Shown here: positions 1 to 11,038 of the stretch, in pieces
Numbering within the stretch: the first letter of the stretch is position 1
Layout of the letters: the number at the start of each line of letters is the position of its first letter
Assembly: GCA_000827325.1 (NCBI GenBank)
Contig: KN832892.1
Span: 124,001-188,000 of the forward strand
Origin: Oidiodendron maius Zn
Taxonomy: Eukaryota; Ascomycota; Leotiomycetes; Myxotrichaceae
Length of the DNA stretch: 64,000 nucleotides
Direction of reading: 5' to 3'
Position numbers and translations under genes: made by a program
The notes under the pieces: model-generated
What the model was told of the DNA's origin: nothing
Database searches by the model: none
What the model saw: only the letters and a program-made list of their open reading frames with translations

Positions 1-1179
1 GGACTCTCCGGATGGCCCTAATACACCAGCAAAGGTCCTCATACCTTTCCCATATTCCTAGAAGATTTGGGCACAACCCTTGTCTTGACCAAGCCATCTA
101 TGCTCTATTGTCGAAGGCTCGAGAAATCCTCTATCCGTCCACCCCAAACATCAGGACCATAGCATTATCGGAACACGGAAAAGCACTGCGAATGCTGCAG
201 GAAGCCATTGACAATGCAGCTAGTCGTACTCAGCCTGATGTGCTGTGCATTACGGAACTGCTTGGTCTCATTGAGGCAAGTTGATATTTGTCGTCAACGT
301 CACAATGCACATATATTTTATTAACATATGAATTAGATTCTAAATCTATCCAAGAAAAATGCCTGGGCTCATCATGTCACTGGCGCTTCATATCTACTTC
401 AACTGCGTGGACCAACGAGTTTTAAATCTGATTACGAGATGGATTTATTTGCCTCGTTGATTAGTCCTATTGTTCGTATTCTCTCAATTGGTCAATTCGT
501 CTATTAGGAAGATAACAGGGACAACTTATGCTGACCATAGGTACCTGTTTAGATCTGTGAAGCGATACGGAAAGATGAAAAATGTTTCCTTCAAGAGGAG
601 TGCTGGCAGGATGCGTTAGATTCAATGGTCATCCCTACGGGTGGGGAGATACTAGGACGCAGTGGTATAACCATATCTCTACGGAAAATTCTAGCACATC
701 TGCCGAGTCTATTTAAAGACGTGTCCTTAGTTATATGCGATCCACATAATGTTCCTGAGCATAAAATCTCACACCTCTTCGTCCAGATTCACCACTTACG
801 GCGGCAGCTATTACAACATCTAGCCCAATTAAGAGCCTCTTATGCCAATACATTACCACCAATACAGATGGATATGTTCTACGAGCTTCTTGGCACTGAC
901 CTCGCAACATTGACAATGGCTTGTAGGCTACTTAGCGCCATCGGAGATGACGGAGCAGAAGCATTAGAACATGATGCGCAGTTATACGCATCCGAGGTAA
1001 GGAAACTGGAGAGACGGGTGACATCTACACAAGGGTGGGCAAACTTCTATCTTGACCAGAAGGCGGCCAAGGCGGTAGCGATTCTAGCCACGGCGAAAAT
1101 ATGGGAGGTTGCACCAGGCAAAATAATAGAAAAATGGAGGTTCGATACCTGGCGTAGAGCTTTACATAGACATGTTTGA
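1..1179 (+). CDS. Fungal Zn2Cys6-type transcription factor, C-terminal part
   Basis: The 3' part of a regulatory gene that starts outside the window. Three exons fit: 1-275, 337-471 and 553-1179. The reading frame runs off the left edge, so the DNA-binding N-terminus is not seen. The text matches the effector region common to many fungal Zn2Cys6 factors: an early segment with RRFGHNPCLDQAIYALL, then HGKALRMLQEAIDNA, then AWAHHVTGASYLLQLRGP and FASLISPIV across the splice. The first intron (276-336) is of the GC-AG class, with donor GCAAGT. The second donor (GTTCGT at 472) is weak but keeps frame. It probably acts in the nucleus. Target genes are unknown, though it lies two genes from the reductase-hydrolase gene. 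The family is fairly sure; the exact role is not. Confidence 0.75.
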
Positions 1180-1715
1180 TGCGAGTGAGGCTTTTCCTTG
1201 CTATGCTGCTCCTGTATTGAAACACAAGATGACTAAGAGAAGAGGAGGAAGTTGACATGGAGTGACAAGGGTTGATAACAGAACTGAGATTATCGATGAA
1301 GACAGTATGGCGGGTGTAAGTATATCGAGTGCTATTGTCAGTTAAAATTGTAAGACCCATAAATAGAGGCTCGCCTGAACCTTTTGGTGGGGCTACTGAA
1401 TGTAAGAAATTTGACCATTTCTCGCCTGCCTGAGGGTTACTGGTATGGAAAGAGCCCAGTCTAGAGCAGGGAACAGCAAGATATGAATGGTCCAATCGTC
1501 CAACAGCAATAATTTGTAATTCCGACCCGATACTCCGGTGCGGGGTAATTAAGAATGCACCTGGGCCAAGGCACTCCAATTCGGGGTAGAAATTGGTAAT
1601 CTGAGCAATTGGGATGACTCCACTGAAAGGCCCTGGGTGGTGGGGGAGATTCACTCCTCCTGCACTTTTCGTCAACATCTTTACCAGCTGGAATTTGTAG
1701 GCGTGTTTGTGCAAG
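1180..1715. other. Intergenic stretch
   Basis: No supported gene. A long open frame on the minus strand (1025-1822) overlaps real exons on both sides and shows no family resemblance, so I treat it as a shadow. The stretch should hold the terminator of the upstream regulator gene and the promoter of the next one. Confidence 0.5.
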
Positions 1716-3908
1716 ATGGCCAGAACCCCGGCCGTTCGAAGAAAGCAGTTCTCCAGTTGCGATAGCTGCCGAAATTCACATGTGGCGTGTGACACTTTGA
1801 CGGTTGTTAATGTAGAGGACATCTCCTCTTCTCGAGAATCATGCTCTGCTTTTCAGACCGTGGCACGTCAGTAACACAAATAGACCAAGCGATGAGGCCC
1901 ATTCACTTTGCAGGAGACAGGAGAATGAGCGTCGATCATGGTCTGTATTCCAATACACGATTGATCCATGAGACACTTTGGGAAATATATCATCAGAACT
2001 TTGAAGCTATGCTGGGCACCTGGATAGGGGTTTGTCCATGTCTGGACGGTTATGACATGAGCGCCTTCCCGTTGTGACGGACACAGCGAACCCCTTTATG
2101 GTGCAGCCATGGGCGATACGTACCTGAAGACAATAAGCATCACTCGATTATATGTTACGCTTGACAAATGGGTTGCTCAGGGACGATATGCTAGTGACTC
2201 GACCACAAACAAGTCTATCGAAACCCCAGCGGTTGATGGCAAGAAGGAAGACCAGTTAGATCTCTCTTTGGTGAAGGCCATTCATAGCTTTTCAGCCCGT
2301 TGGCTATACTTAGGGGATATCTCCCGCTCAAAACGCCAGCAGCACCCCTACTACGACTCTATAACGCGGCATTTTTGGCGTATTGCAAGAAAAGATATGC
2401 TGAAAGTAATTAACATAATCTCTTACCGTTCTATTCTAACACTACTTATTTTCGGGTTGACTCCTATACCAACTGGACTTAGTAAGGACGAGGAGACCGA
2501 TGGCGTAACTGGTCAAATCTGCATGCGGCTCGGACTCGAAATGTTACACCAGCTGCGCGTCCAAGTAAGCATCCCTCAGTTCTATAATTCAAAGGTCCTA
2601 CGAAGCATCAAAGACGGCCGGTTGAATGCTATGGCCAAAGATAGCTACGGAGAAGAATTTATTAGTATCGAGAGTGCAGCATATGCAGCCGCCATGATAT
2701 TCGATAATGACCCAGCCATTATAGAAGACTGCAGATTTACTCTTTCTTCGGGGCTCCTTGGGTTTGAATCAGAGCCCATATTTGGTCTTTTCAAACCCCA
2801 GGCATGTATTTTCCACGATGCGACAGTAGAGTGGCGAAGAGAAGGATTCAATGTCTCTAACGAGAATGCTTCGAGGGTCGTTCTTGCAACCGCTACCTGG
2901 ACATATTACTTCTGGAAAATAATTGCCATTTTTAAGGAGGCCTTGAGAGAAGGGTACGATAATAAGATTGTTGCAAAGGCATATTCGGCAGTTCTTGAGA
3001 CGATTCAGAAATTCAAAATCACATATCGTCCGCTTATGGATATTTGCGAACAGCGCCTTCAATTTCTTCCTTGGCGTCTGAAATTTGGCTGGTGTGAGTA
3101 TTCACCATCCTTTCCCTTGGTAAATATGCGGTATTGCCCATTACATCTGCTCATATTTCTCTAATATGTTTCGCTTCGTACTGAATGACCGTTAGATAAT
3201 ACCATGCTTCGCTATCATCTCGGCATTCTCAAACTCTTGGAAGCAATTGAAAGAAACAAGCACATAGATCTACTTCTAAACTTCAAGGTAGAAAGATCAG
3301 ATTCTGAGCAAGGTGCCATCAACATCTTGAAATTTGGTCTTGATGCTAGAGCTCCAGTCCCGAAGTGTTGTTCAGAGATTACAACGACAAAGGATGGCTC
3401 TGTATCGATGAATGTTATAGGGACAGCATCATTTATTGCTATAGACCCTTGGCCTGACAATATCATAACTACTGTTCAGCTGATTTCAACAGCCATAAAC
3501 GGAGGCCGGAAAAAAGGCTTAATTGGTCCCGATGCTTTCGACAACCTTCGAGACACCTTATTTCAAACAGTACGACAGCTCCCAGGCAGCTCTAAACACG
3601 CCTATACCACTCTGAATAGCCTGTGTGAGTCGATGCTTGACGAATCGGAAAGGTTGATAGGTCCTACTTGTCCTACACTTAACCTATATTCAGAAGCTTC
3701 CGCCGGCATTACTATAAGCACATATGATCATGCTCAAAATCGATTCGAACAACATCAGCAGCATATTCAAAGAGAGGTGTTCTGTAAGGGTTGTGTATTC
3801 CCTTTTAGCTTCACGGATGAAGGGATGCATGACCTAGTTACTGAAGTCAACTATGTTGGCTTGAGTCGCCTTGGCTCTCTGATCTCAAGTAACGACATTA
3901 AGGGTTAA
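1716..3908 (+). CDS. AlcR-like fungal regulator with incomplete Zn2Cys6 cluster
   Basis: Four exons give an open 660-residue model: 1716-1870, 1921-2048, 2107-3093 and 3196-3908; all splice phases agree. The start ATG at 1716 precedes a basic stretch and CDSCRNSHVACD, the first half of a Zn2Cys6 cluster. The second half reads SCSAFQTVARQ, so cysteines five and six of the motif are missing. The rest follows the AlcR-like family: TRLYVTLDKWV, LVKAIHSFSARWLYLGD, ARKDMLKVINIISYRSILTL, GLTPIPTGLS, then YHLGILKLLEAIE and FIAIDPWPDNIITTVQL. AlcR-type proteins are nuclear activators of small catabolic clusters. The gene sits just upstream of, and points towards, the reductase-hydrolase gene, a plausible target. 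The missing cysteines may mean weak or lost DNA binding, or a mis-modelled first intron. Family assignment is from memory of conserved blocks. Confidence 0.7.
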
Positions 3909-4561
3909 TTATTTCCTAACGGAAATTTAGCATTACTCCCGCTGCAGCACGTGAGGTTCAAAAATGAGAAGCAGAGAATATATACATTCATAATAGCTAG
4001 CACACCGTCGCATCTGATTTAATATGAACATATATATGTAAGATCTTACTACGTGCATAGAATTGACTTTTGCATCGTGAGAACGTAAGCAAGAATTTCT
4101 TGTGTTTGTTATGTTTGTAATACATGTGTTCGTAAGCATCGAACTACCATAGCAGCATTCTATCACTGTTATGCGTGGTACATCATCATGTTCTGCTGGT
4201 GGATGTCCGGATATACGGCCATGGGAGGATTACGCCAGGCAGTGGCACGCTAAATATGGGCATATACGCTAGTACCAAGCCAGGAAGTCAACCCCCCTGA
4301 ATAGTATTGCTCTTAGATGTCAGACGGATCCGATGCCCGATTAGCTCGCCATCTTGGATCCGAGACCCAATAGCACCTCCTTTCGGATCCGAGCTCAACG
4401 GAAGCAAGTGCGTAGGAGAATCGCTCTATCTCGTCTGGCGATGCATATTCCCAGTCTATCGGCGGGCTACGATAATAAGCAAACCATTCCACTACTACTA
4501 TAAATATGGCCCTCTCACCACGGCAATTTTATTATCCTACAACAGTTCGGTAGCTATCAAA
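3909..4561. other. Intergenic promoter region
   Basis: No gene seen. It holds three phased CGGATCCGA-type palindromes (listed separately) and a TATA-like TATAAATAT at about 4499, some 60 bp before the start codon of the next gene. Confidence 0.55.
4325..4393. promoter_or_regulatory. Three phased CGGATCCGA palindromes
   Basis: CGGATCCGA occurs at 4325-4333, TGGATCCGAG at 4355-4364 and CGGATCCGAG at 4384-4393, at a spacing of 29-30 bp, about 170-240 bp upstream of the ATG at 4562. Inverted CGG/CCG triplets are the usual half-sites of Zn2Cys6 regulators, two of which are encoded just upstream. Binding is inference. Confidence 0.5.
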
Positions 4562-7149
4562 ATGTCTTCTCAAGTGGTTCAAACACGCGGTATTTTTCAT
4601 GGACTGCCTGTATTCTCTAATGACATCAATGGCCTCACAGCAGTCATTACAGGAGCAAACGGAATATCGGGCCAGCATATGCTCCGCGTTTTGATGCAAT
4701 CACCAGAACGATGGACGAAGATAATCTGCATCTCCCGACGACCTCCCTATATAGACGGAGAGATACCCAAAATAGCAGAACATATAGCACTTGATTTCCT
4801 CAACACACCGCACGAGATTGCCAAGGTTCTACTTGAACGTGGGGTCCAAGCGTAGGCTATGGAAGATATTGAATATTGAACCTCACTGACGTGGAAAGTG
4901 ACTATGTTTTCTTCTTCTCGTACGTCCAAGTGGAGCCAGATCCTGGCTCTCCAATTTGGTCGAATGCGAAAGAAATGTGCCGCATAAATAGTGAGCAATT
5001 CGCAAGGGCTATGCCATAGTATGGTAATTAAATCACGTCTAGCGTTGCTTCTTTCGAACTTCCTCGAGTCGCTCTCGCTTGCCTCTATTAAGCCGCGACG
5101 CATCATGCTTCAAACAGGAGCAAAACATTACGGGTAAGTCTATGACCTTCTCTTTTGTAGGTTTTATCTTACACCGTCATAGAGGGCAGTTTGGTCCGAA
5201 CCTCTCCCCCCAGGAAGAATCAGACCCAAGAGTCCTACTAGAACCTAACTTCTACTACGATCAAGAAGACTGTCTATTCTCTTATTGCAACAAGCACGGT
5301 GTAAAGTGGAATGTCATTCGCCCCGCCTTTATTCTGGGCGCTGTACCTGATGCAGCGATGAATATTTGCTTTCCTTTGGCAGTATATGCAAGCGTTTGTA
5401 GGCATCTTGGCCAGCCGCTTGATTTCCCGTATGATCTTACGGCTTGGGACATTAATACTACTCAGAGTAGTGCAATGCTCAACAGCTATCTCGAAGAATG
5501 GGCCGTGCTTACAGATGCCGCTGCAAACCAGGCATTTAATGCTAGTGACGACAGCCTTTTCACGTGGGGTAAATTCTGGCCATTGCTGGCCAAGTGGTAC
5601 TCGCTGGATTACACAAGGCCAGATGCGAAGGGTATGTATCAAGACTTCAGCTTACCTTATGACCCACCTCCACGTGGCTATGGTCCCCCAGGCAAGGTAC
5701 GTTTCAAATTCAGATTGACCGAGTGGGCCAAGAAACCAGAAGTCAGGGAGGCTTGGAAGGTTATCGCCAAACAGAACGATCTTACTATCAAAGAACTTCG
5801 TGACACTGATCGTGTCTTCGGCTTCGCCGATTTTGCTCTTAGTGTATCTTGGTCTGGCTCAAACCTTAGGTGAGCTTACTACAGAGTTGCTTTCAACAAT
5901 GCTGTCACTAATAAATATCTAGCATGTCCAAAGCTCGACAGCTCGGGTGGCATGGGTTTGTTGACTCAACTCAGTCCTTGCGTGAAGTATTTCTAGACTT
6001 TGAAAAGTTACGTATGATTCCGTCGGTGCCTACCATCGCTCGAAGTCACACCTTAACCAACACAACAAGCCCGTTGTCGGAGGGATATTCAGAGGCATGG
6101 CTCGAGGTAGGAGTTTAAATCTATACTGAAGTATTACATTCTTGACATTTAACGCACCATAGGTTGAAAAAACACTTGGAACTCGCCCTCTTTTGACAGG
6201 CACCATAGCCGAGCTGCATGAACAATTTATGGCTCTTTCATCATTGACTACATCTCCGCAGCGTCCTTTGTATGATTTTATAGACATTGGAGATGATATT
6301 GCAGATGGTATACCGATTCGTATCTACAAGCCCAAAGACGCAACTACAACCAAGCTTCCCATTGCGGTTTATTACCACGGGGGGGGGGTATGTGCTAGGA
6401 AATCTAGACACGGAAGATTCATGGTGTCGATATCTTGCTAGGAACACGCCTTGTATTGTGGTATCTGTCGACTACCGCCTGGCCCCCGAGTTCAAGATGC
6501 CAACAATGCTAAGCGATAGCCTTGCTGCATATAAATGGGTATACGGTCCTCCTTATCCAATTGTGCGCTTTATGCTAATATAGAGGCCGTATAGGTATAT
6601 GATAATGCCGAGAGACTTGGAGGTATTAGATCCAAGGTCTTCACCGCTGGCACATCCGCTGGTGGCGGACTCGCTCTTAATGTTACCGACGCTCTCATCG
6701 AAGAAGGCCATGGCTCTTACGTCCAGGGTGTTGTAGCGATTGTACCTATAACTGCGTACCCATCATCTGTACCGGTCGAATACAAATCTCAGTATACATC
6801 ATACGAAGAGAATGGCTCTGGTGTTCCCATAATCGACGCCTCAACAATGAAGACACTTTTCGAGGCCGCTGGTTGTAAATATGATGATCCGCGGACTTTT
6901 GTGACATTATCGCAGAACTTGTCACAATTTCCTCCTACATATATTAGTACTTGTGGTAAGGATCCACTACGAGATGATGGTAAAGTACTAGAGGCCATGT
7001 TGAAAAAGTTGGATGTGAAGACCAGATCAGACCACTATAGTGGCGTACCGCACAGCTTCTGGTTATTTCCAAATATGCATGGGGAGGATGTTTTAGCGAA
7101 TGCAGTTAGCGGAGCTCAGTGGATCTTGTCCAATTTGACGCAGTTGTAA
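4562..7149 (+). CDS. PRISE-like reductase fused to alpha/beta hydrolase; one frame break
   Basis: Seven exons: 4562-4851, 4899-4990, 5043-5133, 5183-5869, 5923-6106, 6163-6538 and 6595-7149. Exons 1-5 encode a PRISE/SirQ-type short-chain reductase of about 430 residues: TGANGISG nucleotide loop, DYVFFFSYVQ, RIMLQTGAKHYG, GVKWNVIRPAFILGAVPDAAMN, EEWAVLTD, DPPPRGYGPP, LGWHGFVDS. With no stop codon, the frame runs through a linker (about 6010-6090) and splices into a hormone-sensitive-lipase-type alpha/beta hydrolase of about 320 residues: oxyanion motif HGGG, nucleophile GTSAGG, acid in DPLRDDG, histidine in VPHSFW. PRISE enzymes reduce enone C=C or C=O bonds with NADPH; the hydrolase would cut esters. 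A run of ten Gs at 6379-6388 is one base too long for the frame at HGGG, so the gene is either mutated there or mis-sequenced. It could also be two adjacent genes whose boundary has been lost. Confidence 0.75.
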
Positions 7150-8762
7150 CGTTTGTTATCTTTATAATTCTAACTAGGCTTCCTACTATTATCTCGAAAA
7201 TGTATCACTTGGCTCCGCCGTTTTACCTATCTGTGGCATTGCTAGGAAATGATCGGCAGTACAAGAGTAAACAACTGCTAAAAAAGTTCTCAAATGCAAC
7301 GAACGATACCGCCAGCTATTATTGTCAGCAATGCTCTTGCTGACGCTTTAGAAGCACCAGTAGCAGTGTCTGTTCTAAGTCCGTCGGTCTCTGCCAGAAC
7401 TACGTGTTAGTGTGGCGCCACTGTTGGAGGCGCAGCAAATTCTGGCTCCATGATGTGGGCATTCGCAAATCTAAACGTAAAGAGACTCGCATAGAACTGG
7501 AAAGTGAGTGTAAGCCGTCAAGCTAGAACATAGAAAATCATCTTCCATAACTGGAAAGCGGGATCAAATGTCTTGAGCTTGTGCCTGCTGTCACCTAAGT
7601 GGCGGCAACAAGGAGATGCTTCCTATAAAGGAATGTTTTGCGAATATACCCTCGCCGGTAATATCCGTGGCATTTGTCGGCATTTAATCTATTTGACCTC
7701 TCGATTCAAGCATTGGTTAAATATCTGCTGTATGGGGCATTGCATGGGTGTTGTTTTCAATATTGGGATGGCAATAATCCGCTACTACACTTTTAGAGTG
7801 AGAGGTAGCGCTGCATCAGCGGAAAGAGGCCACCTCCGCGTCCGCTTATACGGTCACCCTTTTTCGAGATAAGTTGTAAACAGCCAAAGAAAAGCGGAGG
7901 TGGAGCTGATGGAGTTGTAGAAACGGTGCGGCCGTAGCACGGAGATACGGGGCCCGTCTCGTCATGCCCGTCCGCCTCTTGAGTCCGTTGGGTTTTGGCA
8001 CGGAGTGAACTCATCGTGGACATTTGCTACAGGAAATCTGATTCTCAACGAATTGACGCATATTCCACCGCGTCTCAATATCTGAGTTCATTCCTCGCGA
8101 TAATGCCTATTTTAAAGAAGTACTCCGCCTCAACGCAAAAATATCGGAAAGATATCAAAATCCTTATTGGCTTCGAAAGCGGGCGGATGCGGAGAGATTA
8201 TGGCAGCACTGTCAGGTCTCTAGCCGTGCACGCTAGAATTTTTTTTTCGTTGGCTCTGTTCATCATGTACGTTGTATCCCTGCTGATCACAATGCCAGGC
8301 TCTACCGTCGAGTATTGTAATTATCTGGTGGCACTGACCAAGGCCTTCATGCGGGCTATTACCATTTGCAGTTTGAGCTGCTCTGCGAATTAAAACCTCG
8401 GGTGATAGTCCACTTTGAGTTGATAAAGCTCTTGGCAGCCGAGCCACGCCAAGATCTTAAGACTTGGGAGAATGTCTGGGGAAGGATTTGTAGTATGGTG
8501 TTTATCAATGCGAGGATTCATGAACTGGACTAATTATATTCATCCAATTCTTGAACTAGATATCCAATTCAGCAATTGGACAGTTATACGATTGTTTTAC
8601 ATTTACATAGTGTATTTGTAACCGTTTATGTCTGTATTTGCGCGTCAAATACGGACGCGGATTACATCGTGACACTATTCCCCAACTGTACTAAAGATAG
8701 GTATGAAGATACGATCAAGCTAATGACGTAAATAACGAGCAGGAGGCTATATATATGTGGTT
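7150..8762. other. Intergenic, no gene recognised
   Basis: About 1.6 kb with only short open frames, none resembling a known family. It lies between the convergent 3' ends of the hydrolase and the HAD gene. I see no transposon ends or clear repeats. Confidence 0.45.
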
Positions 8763-9690
8763 CTATAGCATCTTGTCCATCGTTGGAATCTTGATCTTAT
8801 ATCTCTTATAAGAGAAATCTGCCAAGCTTGGTAGATACTCCACAATACTAGTATTCAACTGCGATAATTCGCACAACTCCACATCTCCTGTTTGCTGTAC
8901 CCTTCCCGCTAGCACCTCATTCTCTCTTCCACTATATAGCTTCTTTAATTCCGCATGCGGACACCAAATGACCCTCATTCCAGCACATCTGCCTGCCTCT
9001 ACCCCTAAAACACTATCTTCAAATACTAAGCATTCTTCTGCTGCGATCTGAGGCTCCCAACTCTCTAGACTGTCGTTTATTGTCTTCAAAGCGAGCAAAA
9101 AGATGTCAGGGGCTGGCTTGCCTCTTCCATCAGGAAGTCGTGGATCGTTTCCAAATACAAGCCTATTGTTTTCGAAAACACTGAATAGCTTCGACAAATG
9201 CGCAGTCTTTAACATGTAACTATCATTGTCACTACCAGTGGCCAATGCAATGTGGACTCGGTCTGTGTATTCTCCTCTATTAGGATTGGCACTAGTGGAG
9301 TGAAGATCTCGAAGAAGAACCTCAGCCCCAGGGAGGATCTTGCAGGTAGGCAAATGGATACGTAATAACTCCGTGAGTTCAAGAGTCAATTCCTCCGGCG
9401 GTATGGACAATTTGGCCCAGGCGGAAAACACCTCAGCAGCAGCTGAGCCAGATCGGCCCTGCACTTGAGCCCTGACACTCCAAGGAATGGGAGGGTGGTT
9501 GTACCGCGAGAGGATCGTATCAATACAGCGTATAACAATGTCTTCAGAGTCCAGGAGAAGGCCATCCAGATCAAAGAGACAGGCTCGGACAGGGGGGAAT
9601 CTGTTAGGGACATTTAGCCGTGGAAGGTCGATCGGTGGCCACAAAGAAAACTTAGGATTATTGGGCTTACTTTGTTTGTGGAGACGCCAT
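8763..9690 (-). CDS. HAD-superfamily phosphatase (pseudouridine-phosphatase-like)
   Basis: Two exons: 9671-9690 (start ATG at 9690) and 8763-9600. The 70-nt intron starts GTAAGC and ends CTAACAG; it joins MASPQTK directly to FPPVRACLFDLDG and supplies the only ATG in frame. The 285-residue product has all HAD motifs: I, DLDGLLLDSED with the nucleophilic and acid/base aspartates; II, the ALATGSDND segment; III, lysine in RGKPAPDIF; IV, EDSVLGVEAGRCAGM. The cap and motif order match the beta-phosphoglucomutase/HDHD1 group, to which the yeast pseudouridine 5'-phosphatase YKL033W-A belongs. Likely a cytosolic Mg2+-dependent phosphatase for a small phosphorylated metabolite. The substrate is inferred from family only. 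It looks intact and unrelated to its neighbours. Confidence 0.85.
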
Positions 9691-11038
9691 TTCAGATGTT
9701 AAAGTTAGAAAACTGAGAACCGAGAAACTATGGCAGCGATGAAAGCAACTGCATTGTAGTGGACCCGAGATATAGCTGCGTGCTTTTTAGCTGGCGGGTT
9801 CCGTACTACCCGCGTCCGGGAGGCAGACACAGAAGCGAGCTCCACAAATCCTACAGCAACGACATCTCACTGGGTCATCGTGGAATTCTTATATCTATAC
9901 GATTGATCCACACTGATTCCTTTCCATACCAAATAGAACTTAACACGCACAAGTGAGTACGCTGGAAGCCCTTTCCAAGCCATCTCCAGCCCTCACCTTT
10001 TCTGGCGGGATTTTGGCGAAAGTCGATCGTAAAGAAACCAGGCATGTCAGGGATAGATACTTGACCACCGAACGCGTTGCGGGCCGTGCTGAACTTCTAG
10101 AGTGCACCTAAGTTCTTGCCAATCATATCTCAGATGAACCGATTAAGTTAGATATCAAGTTAGATCGCTACGAAGGTCTTGAAACCACAAATATTCATCG
10201 CACACACGGCGCCGGACAGGCGAACAACGATGCTTTTGTTGTCGTAAGATGCTCCAATAAGAAACAGGAATTGAAGCGTCCCTAGGTAGAATGCCCGGGA
10301 ACCTAGCTTTCCTTGAGAGATTGCTGCGCCTCATGGGCGCTGGCTCTAGGCAGAGATGCAGAGACGGCAAAGGACACAGCTCGGCACAGCGTTGCTTACG
10401 GCTTGAGGACGTATTGGAATTCATCCTTATCGCTTTGAACAAATTATGCACGCTTGCCATCCTTGATAGCTGAAATTACCTGTGCGTCATTCCCCTATCA
10501 GAGCTTCAGATGGTGCGTATCTCATTGGCGCCATTATGACTAGCGTCCAAGTTCTTTTGTACTAGTCTGCAATAAGAGAAGCTCGCCGAATCACCGCGGA
10601 CCCTTTTCTGGTTGGACCAGTGATATTGCCGATACGTAAGATAGTATAGTCCCTTGTATTAATAAGGTAGCGAAGAGGTCACGTGTTATGGATTAGTACT
10701 TGATAGTCAGCTGTTTTCAGGCCTCTGGGACGCGCTCTCGAGAGTGGACTAAAGTGCGAGTTGCAGAAGCTGTACCACGCCAAGGAATTGGCATCAGATG
10801 TTCCAGTTGTGATCTGTCCGACTTCTGCGAAATTTCCCTGCCCAGAAAATAAGGAGTATACATAATTGCTATTGGCTGATCTTTCTTCCAGCGATCTCCA
10901 ATTAGTGATAGTGAGGTCGATCCTGCTCAACGTATAAGAAGAAGCTGCATAACGAGGCAACTCCCTGGTCATATTGCCCGCTTATCTTCTCTCTGCATCG
11001 CCTTGGCATTGCACCTCTGTAGTTGTTCTGCTATAGTC
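9691..11038. other. Intergenic, no gene recognised
   Basis: 1.35 kb between the divergent HAD and Ras-like genes. Open frames such as 10155-10460 (minus) show no recognisable domain. It presumably holds both promoters. Confidence 0.45.

Noticed and set aside
1025-1822. 265-codon minus-strand open frame
   Set aside because: It overlaps the end of one regulator and the zinc-cluster exon of the next, and has no recognisable domain; most likely a shadow frame.
8976-9644. HAD gene starting at a non-ATG codon at 9644
   Set aside because: A 70-nt intron to an ATG at 9690 with good splice sites explains the N-terminus better.
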